NCBI GenBank assembly: GCA_021828345.1 | Contig: JAJZJI010000005.1 | Coordinates: forward strand, 1 to 40,376 | Source of the DNA: Microcaldota archaeon | GTDB lineage: Archaea; Micrarchaeota; Micrarchaeia; Micrarchaeales; Micrarchaeaceae | DNA length: 40,376 bases | Direction: 5' to 3' | Part shown: positions 33,329 to 40,376 of the stretch, piece by piece | How the letters are laid out: the number at the start of each line of letters is the position of its first letter | Numbering within the stretch: the stretch's first letter is position 1 | Position numbers and translations under genes: made by a program | The notes under the pieces: generated by a model | Database searches by the model: none | What the model was told of the DNA's origin: nothing | What the model saw: only the letters and a program-made list of their open reading frames with translations

Positions 33329-34747
33329 ATGTCTAATACAAAAGAGCAGTTCGTCGGTACAAACGAACAGGAGTATATGGAGAAATATGGTTTTAATGAT
33401 AAAATTGATTATAAATTTAAGAGTGATAAAGGGCTATCTGAAGATATAGTAAGAGAGATATCCAAAATAAAGAATGAACCTGAGTGGATGCTTGAGAAAA
33501 GGTTAAATGCTTATAAAATATTTAAAAGTAAACCAATGCCTAAATGGGGTGCAGATCTTGAAGGTATAGATTTTGATGATATTTATTATTATATAAGGCC
33601 TACAGACAAGAAATCTGATAGTTGGGATTCTGTTCCTGATGATATAAAAAAGACATTCGATAAACTTGGTATACCAGAAGCGGAGAGAAAATTTTTTGCA
33701 GGAGCGGAAGCACAGTATGACAGTGAAGTTGTATATCATAGTATAAAAGAGGATCTTAAAAAGCAGGGTGTAGTATTTACAGATACAGATACTGCAGTAA
33801 AGGAGTATCCGGAACTAATGAAACGTTATTTTGGCACTGTTATACCTGATAATGATAATAAATTTTCTGCCTTAAATAGCGCAGTATGGTCCGGAGGCAG
33901 TTTCATATACATTCCAAAAAATGTCAAGCTTGCGATGCCCCTTCAGGCGTATTTTAGAATAAATGCTGAAAAGGCTGGCCAATTTGAGCGAACGCTTATA
34001 ATAGCTGACGAAGGTGCTGATGTTACATATATAGAAGGATGTACTGCGCCAATATATGTAAGTTCTTCATTGCACTCGGCTGTAGTTGAACTTGTTGCTC
34101 ATAAAAATGCACATATTCGCTATGTTACTATTCAGAATTGGTCAAAGAATGTATATAATTTAGTTACTCAACGCGCATTTGCGTATGAGAACGCATATGT
34201 TGAATGGATTGATGGTAATATAGGCAGCAAGGTAAACATGAAATATCCAAGTGTATACTTAAAAGAACGCGGCGCAAAGGGTGAAATATTATCCATAGCT
34301 GTTGCTGGAGAATCACAGATACAAGATTCTGGAGGAAAAATTCTTCATCTCGCTCCAGATACAACCTCAAAAATAATATCCAAAAGCGTTTCAAAAGGTT
34401 CCGGGCTGACTACTTATCGTGGTCTTATATATGTCGGAAAGGATGCTGCAAATGTAAAGTCCGCTGTTCGCTGCGATGCGCTTTTGCTTGATGAAAATTC
34501 AAAGACTAACACATATCCATATATGGAAATGCATAGGGAGGATGCAAGTATAACCCATGAAGCTACAGTGGGAAAAGTCGGGGAGGATGAATTATTTTAT
34601 TTGATGAGTAGGGGTCTTAGTGAAGAGGATGCACTAACAACAATAGTGCTTGGATTTATAGAGCCACTTGCAAAGGCACTACCTATGGAATATTCATTAG
34701 AATTAAAGCGATTAATAAAGATAGATATGACCGATTCTGTAGGTTAA
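33329..34747 (+). CDS. sufB: Fe-S cluster scaffold subunit SufB
   Basis: The 472-residue protein is a full-length SufB. It starts with a charged helical region, then EWMLEKRLNAY, and later GGSFIYIPKNVKLAMPLQAY, the beta-helix segment DEGADVTYIEGCTAP, SLHSAVVEL and MHREDASITHEATVGKV. The C-terminal ELFYLMSRGLSEEDAL matches as well. SufB forms the scaffold with SufC and SufD on which clusters are built. First gene of the operon. Confidence 0.97.
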   Translation: MSNTKEQFVGTNEQEYMEKYGFNDKIDYKFKSDKGLSEDIVREISKIKNEPEWMLEKRLNAYKIFKSKPMPKWGADLEGIDFDDIYYYIRPTDKKSDSWDSVPDDIKKTFDKLGIPEAERKFFAGAEAQYDSEVVYHSIKEDLKKQGVVFTDTDTAVKEYPELMKRYFGTVIPDNDNKFSALNSAVWSGGSFIYIPKNVKLAMPLQAYFRINAEKAGQFERTLIIADEGADVTYIEGCTAPIYVSSSLHSAVVELVAHKNAHIRYVTIQNWSKNVYNLVTQRAFAYENAYVEWIDGNIGSKVNMKYPSVYLKERGAKGEILSIAVAGESQIQDSGGKILHLAPDTTSKIISKSVSKGSGLTTYRGLIYVGKDAANVKSAVRCDALLLDENSKTNTYPYMEMHREDASITHEATVGKVGEDELFYLMSRGLSEEDALTTIVLGFIEPLAKALPMEYSLELKRLIKIDMTDSVG

Positions 34748-34759
34748 TTGGTGTTTTAA

Positions 34760-36052
34760 ATGAGTGAATATCAAACATTTGCAAATGAAGCGTTGGAATT
34801 ATATAAATCACTTCCAGAGGAGACAAATTCAATATATAAGCGTAGACATATAGTTTTGGATTTAAGTTTATTAGATGAAAAATCTGAGTTAATTGATGAT
34901 AAATCTGTAATAGAGCGTGTGTATACGGAATCAATTGCCCATTTGAATATACCCTTTGATATGATTATAGGAAGACATGGCGCAATAATTAAAGATAATC
35001 CCTATATAAAAATAATAAATAAAAGCGATGAAGAGTTTTATAGTATACTAAAAAAATCAATGCATGATAAGCGTGAGGATAAATATGTTGCATTTACACA
35101 CGCACATGTTGACCAAATAATAACAATAAATATACCTGAAGATACGGTAGCATCATTGAATCTATTATTTGTAAATGTTAATGAATCACTTCCAATAATT
35201 GTATATACTAAATTGGGAAAGGGTGCGAATCTTAAAATGTTGCAGCTATCTGTATCAAAATCAAAAAAGAATATATTTACATCAATAATAAATGAATTTG
35301 ATGCGTTAGCATATTCCAAGGCTGAAGTTAATGTAATATACCCACAAGATGAACGTGTAACAATAATTAATAATTCAAAAGCTGATGCAGGTATAAATGC
35401 AGATATTAAATTTAATTACATATATATCGGAGGTAATGCTGTACGTTCGAGAAATTATATAAATGCTGTTGGAAATGGCAGTTCAATAAATGCAAATGAA
35501 ATTATTTTTGGATCAAAATCACAGAAAATGGACATAAATACCTATATAATAAACACAGGGAGGGAAACTACTGCAAAGTTAGATTCAAAAGTTGCATTAA
35601 TGCATGATTCTATATGTTTTATAAAAGGGTTTGCTAAAATTGTAAATGGCGCAAAAGAATCGCGCTCTTTTGTTGAAGAAGGAGGTGTACTTATTGATAG
35701 AACCGCACGAATAGATTCAATCCCATCTGTTTCAATAGATGAAAATGCAGTAAAAGCTACGCACTCATCAGCAACAGGACCTATAGATGATGAGTCATTA
35801 TTTTATTTGACTTCAAGGGGTATAGATAAAGTTCGAGCACAGCAGCTAATTCTTTCTGGATTTTTCTCACCAGTCATAAGTAATATTTTTGATGATAATG
35901 TTAAATCTATAATATCCTCAATGATAAATGACAAAATGAAAAATAATGGTAGATATGGCGTAATACCAAGGATTGATACTACTGATATTATATGGTTTAG
36001 CAAGCCGTCAGCTGATCTGTTCGAGCGTCATTATAAATACAGGGGTAATTAG
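34760..36052 (+). CDS. sufD: Fe-S cluster assembly protein SufD
   Basis: The 430-residue paralogue of SufB has a divergent N-terminal half and the conserved end: ATHSSATGPIDDESLFYLTSRGIDKVRAQQLILSGF-type sequence with the family's His and Asp. SufD joins SufB and two SufC subunits. GGTG lies nine bases before the ATG, 12 bases after the sufB stop. Its stop is immediately followed by the regulator's ATG. Confidence 0.93.
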   Translation: MSEYQTFANEALELYKSLPEETNSIYKRRHIVLDLSLLDEKSELIDDKSVIERVYTESIAHLNIPFDMIIGRHGAIIKDNPYIKIINKSDEEFYSILKKSMHDKREDKYVAFTHAHVDQIITINIPEDTVASLNLLFVNVNESLPIIVYTKLGKGANLKMLQLSVSKSKKNIFTSIINEFDALAYSKAEVNVIYPQDERVTIINNSKADAGINADIKFNYIYIGGNAVRSRNYINAVGNGSSINANEIIFGSKSQKMDINTYIINTGRETTAKLDSKVALMHDSICFIKGFAKIVNGAKESRSFVEEGGVLIDRTARIDSIPSVSIDENAVKATHSSATGPIDDESLFYLTSRGIDKVRAQQLILSGFFSPVISNIFDDNVKSIISSMINDKMKNNGRYGVIPRIDTTDIIWFSKPSADLFERHYKYRGN

Positions 36053-36385
36053 ATGAATAGAATAATGACTGATTATGAACGTGTTGCGTATAAATTTATG
36101 CCAGCATTACGACAGTATACTGTCTACATATTGGTAAATGAAATGCATATGAATCAGAAGGAGGCGGCTATGGCAATGGGCGTAACACAGGCTGCAGTTA
36201 GCAAATATTTAAATAACAAAAAAATATCAAAAGAGACACGCAGCATAATGTTAAATTTTGAGCGTTCCAATGTCTATGATTACGTCAAAAATATATTATC
36301 CAAAAGTGATATAAATGCACAAAAATCAGTCTGCCATTTATGTCAATTATACCATAAATTTGATTGTAATATGATGGTAAGGTAA
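36053..36385 (+). CDS. XRE-like HTH regulator with C-terminal cysteines (COG2522-type)
   Basis: The 110-residue protein has a helix-turn-helix at residues 34-52 (NQKEAAMAMGVTQAAVSKYL), typical of the archaeal COG2522 regulators. A C-terminal CHLCQLYHKFDC (Cys94, Cys97, Cys105, with His95 and His101) could hold an Fe-S cluster or zinc. Its place between sufD and sufC suggests feedback control of the operon by cluster supply. Its ATG directly follows the sufD stop, and GGGGT lies 10 bases upstream. Role inferred from domains and context only. Confidence 0.8.
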   Translation: MNRIMTDYERVAYKFMPALRQYTVYILVNEMHMNQKEAAMAMGVTQAAVSKYLNNKKISKETRSIMLNFERSNVYDYVKNILSKSDINAQKSVCHLCQLYHKFDCNMMVR

Positions 36386-36441
36386 TGTATGTAAATTAAG
36401 GCATTAAAACAATTAATTTATTAATATTTAAAGTGGTTTTT

Positions 36442-37179
36442 ATGAATATGTTATTAGAAATAAGAGATCTGCATGCAGAGATAGACGGCAAGGAGGTAAT
36501 AAATGGGCTTAATCTAAAAATAAAGCAAGGAGAGCTTCATGTAATAATGGGTCCAAATGGATCAGGAAAAACAACACTTGCAAAAGCAATATTTGGCCAT
36601 CCTGCTGTAACAATAAAAAGCGGCGATATATTAGTTGACAACAAGAGTATACTAGATTTATCAACAGACCAGCGTGCGGCGCTTGGGCTATTTTTAGGTT
36701 TTCAGCATCCTGTTGAAATTGAGGGTGTTGGATTTATAAATTTCTTAAGAGCATCAAAAGAATCATTAAATAAAGGTACTGTGGACATGAAGAACATGAT
36801 GGTAGAGATAAAAAAGAATGCAGAAGATCTTAAAATAGGTGAGGGCATAATAGGTAGGCCATTAAATAAAGGTTTTTCTGGAGGGGAGAAGAAAAAAGCA
36901 GAGATATTGCAAATGGCAATACAGAAACCAAAGATTGCAATCCTCGATGAACCAGATTCTGGGCTAGATATAGATGCCATCCGTGTGGTTGCTACAAATA
37001 TAAATAGAATAGTAAAAGAATCGAATTCAGGACTACTTGTAATAACACACTATAGCAGGATACTAGAGTATATGAAACCAGAGTTTGTGCATGTTATGGT
37101 TAAAGGAAAAATTGTAGAGGAAGGCAATAGTGATATGGTAAAAAAATTAGAAGAAAAAGGTTATGTAAACTTTGAATAA
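36442..37179 (+). CDS. sufC: Fe-S cluster assembly ATPase SufC
   Basis: The ABC ATPase has Walker A GPNGSGKTTLAKAIFGHP, the Q-loop LGFQHPVEIEGV, the SufC signature FSGGEKKKAEILQMA, Walker B IAILDEPDSGLDIDA and the switch His in VITHYSR. At 245 residues from ATG 36442 the length is normal; a GTG at 36433 is in frame. It sits 56 bases after the regulator, which leaves room for an internal promoter, and I see a TATA-like ATTTATTAATATTTAAAG there. Confidence 0.96.
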   Translation: MNMLLEIRDLHAEIDGKEVINGLNLKIKQGELHVIMGPNGSGKTTLAKAIFGHPAVTIKSGDILVDNKSILDLSTDQRAALGLFLGFQHPVEIEGVGFINFLRASKESLNKGTVDMKNMMVEIKKNAEDLKIGEGIIGRPLNKGFSGGEKKKAEILQMAIQKPKIAILDEPDSGLDIDAIRVVATNINRIVKESNSGLLVITHYSRILEYMKPEFVHVMVKGKIVEEGNSDMVKKLEEKGYVNFE

Positions 37180-37190
37180 ATGTGTATTTG

Positions 37191-38450
37191 ATGGTTTCTA
37201 AAAATGATCTGTCTGATGGTATAGAAAGTGTTAGATCAGATTTTCCAATATTTAAAAGAAGGATTAATGGAAAACGGTTTGCCTATTTAGATAGTGCTTC
37301 AACCTCACAAAAACCAAAACAGGTGATAAAAGCAATATCTGATTACTATGTAAATTATAACTCAAATATACACCGTGGTATATATAACATTGCTGAAAAA
37401 TCAACAAGTATGTATATATCCTCAAAAGAGCATATTGCAAAATACATAAATGCAAATTCATATAATGAGATAATATACACCAGAAATACGACAGAATCAA
37501 TCAATTTGGTTGCATTGACTTTAGGCAATGAGTATGTAAATAAAGAGGATCACATATTGATAACTGATCTTGAACATCATAGCAATATTGTTCCATGGCA
37601 GTTGCTTGCAAAACGAAAGTCAGCCGCAGTAGATTATATAAAATTGGATGAGTCTAAAGAGCATTTGGACATTAACAGTATAAAAGAGCAGTTGGAAAAA
37701 GATCCCAAAATTGTTGCAATATCACACGCATCAAATGTGCTCGGAACTGTAAATGATGTTAAGGAGATAACACGTGAAGCACATAAGCATGGCTCTATAG
37801 TTATTGTTGATGGCGCTCAAGCTGTGTCACATATGTCTGTAGATGTGCGTGATATAAATTGCGATTTTTATGCGTTTTCATCTCATAAAATGTTTGGTCC
37901 CTCTGGCATTGGGGTTTTATATGGAAAGGAGGAGCTTCTTGAAAATATGGGACCATTGTATGGGGGTGGCGATATGATACATACTGTTACGCATGATACT
38001 TATAGTTGGAATTCATTACCTTGGAAATTTGAGGCAGGAACGCCAAATATCGAAGGTGCTATAGGTTTAAATGCTGCAATAGACTATATTGAGCAAATAG
38101 GCATTCAAAGAATAGCAAAGCATAATATGGCGTTAACCGCTTATCTGTTAGAACATTTATCAAAGATAGATGACATAACTGTATACGGACCTAAAAATGT
38201 AGACAATAGGCGCATAGGTGTTGTATCATTTGATATAAAAGGTTTGCATCCACATGATGTGGCGCAGGTGTTTGATAGTGAGGGAATAGCTATACGCGCA
38301 GGCCATCATTGTGCAATGCCTCTTATAACCGAGTCTTTAAACAGGAGCGCCTTATCAAGAATAAGTTTTAACGTATATAATAATTATGTAGAGATAGACA
38401 GAGCATTAAAGGCAATAAAAAAGGCAAAAAAACTCTTTAAGGTAAAGTAG
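37191..38450 (+). CDS. sufS: Cysteine desulfurase SufS
   Basis: SufS takes sulfur from cysteine and passes it to SufU or the SufBCD scaffold. The PLP lysine is Lys233 in FSSHKMFGPSGIGVLYG and the catalytic cysteine is Cys374 in IRAGHHCAMPL. Numbering is from the ATG at 37191; a GTG at 37182 is also in frame. The ATG start lies 11 bases after the sufC stop. Length (419) is normal for class II desulfurases. Confidence 0.96.
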   Translation: MVSKNDLSDGIESVRSDFPIFKRRINGKRFAYLDSASTSQKPKQVIKAISDYYVNYNSNIHRGIYNIAEKSTSMYISSKEHIAKYINANSYNEIIYTRNTTESINLVALTLGNEYVNKEDHILITDLEHHSNIVPWQLLAKRKSAAVDYIKLDESKEHLDINSIKEQLEKDPKIVAISHASNVLGTVNDVKEITREAHKHGSIVIVDGAQAVSHMSVDVRDINCDFYAFSSHKMFGPSGIGVLYGKEELLENMGPLYGGGDMIHTVTHDTYSWNSLPWKFEAGTPNIEGAIGLNAAIDYIEQIGIQRIAKHNMALTAYLLEHLSKIDDITVYGPKNVDNRRIGVVSFDIKGLHPHDVAQVFDSEGIAIRAGHHCAMPLITESLNRSALSRISFNVYNNYVEIDRALKAIKKAKKLFKVK

Positions 38451-38464
38451 CAGAAGTTGATTAA

Positions 38465-38863
38465 ATGGATTTTTATGCAGAAGAATTAATATCACACTAC
38501 GAGCATCCACACAATAAGGGTGTCATTTCAAATTCGGATTCAAAATTTCATGAATATAATCCGACATGTGGTGACGATATAACGATATATCTAAAAATAA
38601 AAAATGATATAATAGAGGATGTTAAATTTGATGGTAATGGGTGTTCAATTAGTATAGCATCAGCCAGCATGCTCACTGATTTTGTTAAGGGAAAGAAGCT
38701 ATCTGAAATAGAAAAAATGGATTTTAAAACCCTAAAAGAATTGATAAATATAGATCCAGGGCCTGCAAGGCTTAAATGCGCCACACTTTCACTTAAAACT
38801 TTAAAAGGCGCTGTATTCTTATACGAGCATAAACCAATGGATCAAAACACAAAGAATATGTAA
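38465..38863 (+). CDS. sufU: SufU/IscU-like scaffold or sulfur-transfer protein
   Basis: The 132-residue protein has Cys35 with Asp37 (NPTCGDD), Cys60 (GNGCSISIAS) and Cys105 (ARLKCATLSL), the three-cysteine active site of the U-type proteins. The RLKCATL ending is like SufU, but the spacing between the second and third cysteines (45 residues) is like IscU and lacks the insertion of about 20 residues usual in SufU. It is the final gene of the operon, 14 bases after sufS. Confidence 0.92.
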   Translation: MDFYAEELISHYEHPHNKGVISNSDSKFHEYNPTCGDDITIYLKIKNDIIEDVKFDGNGCSISIASASMLTDFVKGKKLSEIEKMDFKTLKELINIDPGPARLKCATLSLKTLKGAVFLYEHKPMDQNTKNM

Positions 38864-38979
38864 TCTAATCGATTACAAATAAATTCAGCCGACTCTTTTC
38901 ATCACAGATCAGAAATACCTCGACTCATCACGTAGTATAATGGTATTAAAAGGATAAAAGCCTTTCATAAATAACAAAA

Positions 38980-39840
38980 CTATACAATGAGCGTATATAC
39001 CGCAATCATTAAAATAATTGATAATAATAATTTTCTTTTAATGTTCTTTTCTCCAAAGAGAAGACCACCTAAAATCACGGTTATCAATATGTTGAGTGTA
39101 TTTCTCAGAGGGTATGCGATACTTACAAATGTATTTACTAGCGCTAGATAATAGAGCAATCTATATGTAATAGTTATAATTGCAATTGCTATTATTGGAT
39201 ATTTGTAATATATTGTGTTTTTAACAATTTCACGTAAACCACCAAATTTTATCTGCATGTAAGCAATACCATTGATTGCTGTAAATACGCTTAAGAATAA
39301 AAGATATGTAAGTGGCTGTATAGAAAATAGCAGATATTTAAGTATGGTGGCACCAACTGCCATGAGTAACGTTAATACTATTAGAATATAGATATAGTAT
39401 TTTTTGTCAAATGACTTGGATTTTTTATTTTTATTTGATATTAAAAAATATGTAGTTATTATTATTACTGCAATGCTCACATACTTTATAGGGCTCAGTT
39501 TTTCATTTAAGAATGCCAGAGCAAGCACTATAATTATGAATTGCGGTATTGAACTAAGAATAGGCGATACAACGCTAATATTGCCGTGTTTGTAGACTTT
39601 TGCTGCAAGTATTGCGGTCGTTGTGGAAAGAAGGCTGACAATATATAATAAGAATATGTCAAGAATGCTAATATTCAAATTAATAAATGGGATGAATGTT
39701 AATGATATTATCGCTGCAATGAGTGCGACACTTGTGGCATATGCAACCGAATGTTCCTTTTTGAGCGTCGCCTTTTCTATCAGCGCTGATACTCCTATAA
39801 GTACGCCTGATAAAAGGATTAATAGGTAATCATATATCAA
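38980..39840 (-). CDS. EamA/DMT superfamily transporter
   Basis: The 286-residue protein has ten hydrophobic helices in two repeats, each ending with the family's PxxSSIPQF/ YPLRNTLNI-type element, and two copies of the glutamate segment (LAFLNEKLSPIKYVSI; ILGGLLFGEKNIKRK). The substrate is unknown; family members export or import metabolites. The start appears to be TTG, with GTGGT upstream. It follows the membrane-anchored protein by 7 bases and is probably cotranscribed. Confidence 0.85.
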   Translation of the reverse strand: MIYDYLLILLSGVLIGVSALIEKATLKKEHSVAYATSVALIAAIISLTFIPFINLNISILDIFLLYIVSLLSTTTAILAAKVYKHGNISVVSPILSSIPQFIIIVLALAFLNEKLSPIKYVSIAVIIITTYFLISNKNKKSKSFDKKYYIYILIVLTLLMAVGATILKYLLFSIQPLTYLLFLSVFTAINGIAYMQIKFGGLREIVKNTIYYKYPIIAIAIITITYRLLYYLALVNTFVSIAYPLRNTLNILITVILGGLLFGEKNIKRKLLLSIILMIAVYTLIV

Positions 39841-39847
39841 TATACCA

Positions 39848-40243
39848 CTATTTTTTGGAATTGTTTGTCAGATTCTCAAAAGCTGCATATAAAACATTAT
39901 ATATTTTTGAGCTGTTTGTTTTAATTCCCGTCGTATTTTTAAGCGCGTTAATTTTATTCCATAAATATGTTGCCTTATTGGTTACATTATTTGTACTTAT
40001 ATTAAGTATACTTGAAACATTTGTGCTTTTGTTGTATTTTATCCAATTTATAAAAAATGATTCATTCATATTTTTTGTCTTGTTATAAAAACTGAGCATG
40101 AAGGATTTATTAAGCAATGTAATGTTATTTCCTGTTTCTATGTGGCTTTTTGAATATGTAATAAAATTAGGGCTATATAAAAATAGATAAATACCGAGCC
40201 CTAATATTATAAGTATTATTACAAATGCAATTCCATCGTTCAT
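39848..40243 (-). CDS. Membrane-anchored, sequon-rich protein of unknown function
   Basis: The 131-residue protein has one N-terminal membrane helix (about residues 5-23) and an outer part of about 105 residues that is largely N, K, S, T and I. It holds 12 N-X-S/T sequons at N40, N45, N54, N60, N71, N75, N81, N86, N103, N110, N124 and N127. It probably is a heavily glycosylated surface protein. No enzyme motif is visible. Confidence 0.65.
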   Translation of the reverse strand: MNDGIAFVIILIILGLGIYLFLYSPNFITYSKSHIETGNNITLLNKSFMLSFYNKTKNMNESFFINWIKYNKSTNVSSILNISTNNVTNKATYLWNKINALKNTTGIKTNSSKIYNVLYAAFENLTNNSKK

Positions 40244-40258
40244 AAAATCATTTCATTT

Positions 40259-40330
40259 AGTCCCGGTCGGATTCGAACCGGCGTAGCAGGGTCCAAAGCC
40301 CTGCGTCCTTGACCACTAGACGACGGGACT
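40259..40330 (-). tRNA. tRNA-Gln (UUG)
   Basis: The 72-base gene has the acceptor stem AGTCCCG/CGGGACT, the D stem GTCT/GGAC, the anticodon arm CAGGG-CTTTGGA-CCCTG with anticodon TTG, and the T arm GCCGG-TTCGAAT-CCGAC. One T-stem pair is C-A rather than paired. No intron and no encoded CCA. Confidence 0.94.
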
Positions 40331-40352
40331 AAATATAAGTAATTTAATATAC

Positions 40353-40366
40353 AAAATATATATAAT
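40353..40366 (-). promoter_or_regulatory. TATA box for tRNA-Gln
   Basis: An AT-only ATTATATATATTTT (minus strand) lies about 23-36 bases before the first tRNA base, suiting a promoter for this tRNA. Confidence 0.45.
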
Positions 40367-40376
40367 GCATTCTTAT

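Noticed and set aside
38860..38876. Inverted repeat GTAATC-TAATC-GATTAC over the sufU stop as a terminator
   Set aside because: No T-run follows, the arms are only 6 bp, and it overlaps the stop codon. The weak AAAGG/CCTTT repeat near 38950-38966 is no better.
1..40376. CRISPR arrays or long direct repeats
   Set aside because: No regularly spaced repeats were found on reading the window; the only internal repeat is the 30-residue duplication in the 74-residue protein.

Overview
The window is archaeal and strongly AT-rich by eye. Evidence for Archaea: ribosomal proteins L7Ae, L24e, L30e and S28e; EF-2 with a diphthamide loop; RpoK; NMD3; RIO1 kinase; PAC2; archease; a geranylgeranyl reductase for isoprenoid lipids; a His-type signal peptidase I; a class III signal peptide; TATA boxes about 26 bases before start codons; and a tRNA with an intron. 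Many compact genes, FtsZ, SMC, SecDF and a SufBCDS/U set point to a small-genome euryarchaeal or DPANN-type lineage. Micrarchaeota/Parvarchaeota-like is my guess, with low confidence.

Layout. 1-2.6 kb: the 3' end of a beta-CASP RNase, ftsZ, and a converging L7Ae-S28e-L24e operon. 2.7-6.4 kb: L30e-S12-S7-EF-2 operon on the minus strand. 6.5-14.5 kb: smc and signal peptidase, an M50/CBS protease, a COG1407-type phosphoesterase, and the pair geranylgeranyl reductase-rpoK. 14.7-18.9 kb: tRNA-Cys, a coiled-coil orphan, a 6-phosphogluconate dehydrogenase-like protein, archease, and a four-CBS protein with a hibernation-factor-like tail. 18.9-24.9 kb: a pilin-like protein, a secF-secD-nmd3 operon, an AhpD-like protein, a DUF981 membrane protein and RIO1.

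24.9-28.2 kb is the accessory part. A three-gene operon (HprK-like P-loop protein, Nudix protein, nucleotidyltransferase) lies between two broken coding fragments, inside otherwise housekeeping DNA. It is the best candidate for an undescribed system.

28.2-33.1 kb: two unrecognised small or medium proteins, an HD phosphohydrolase, tRNA-Leu(UAA) with an intron in the D-loop, PAC2, DUF192 and a PruA-type aldehyde dehydrogenase. 33.3-38.9 kb: a complete Fe-S assembly operon, sufB-sufD-regulator-sufC-sufS-sufU. It has a cysteine-bearing HTH regulator inside it and a perfect inverted repeat just upstream of its TATA box. 39-40.4 kb: an EamA transporter, a membrane-anchored protein crowded with N-glycosylation sequons, and tRNA-Gln.

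Two start modes appear side by side. First genes of transcription units tend to have a TATA box close to the start codon (leaderless or short leader). Internal operon genes often have GGTG/GAGGT-type ribosome binding sites or ATGA/TAATG overlaps.
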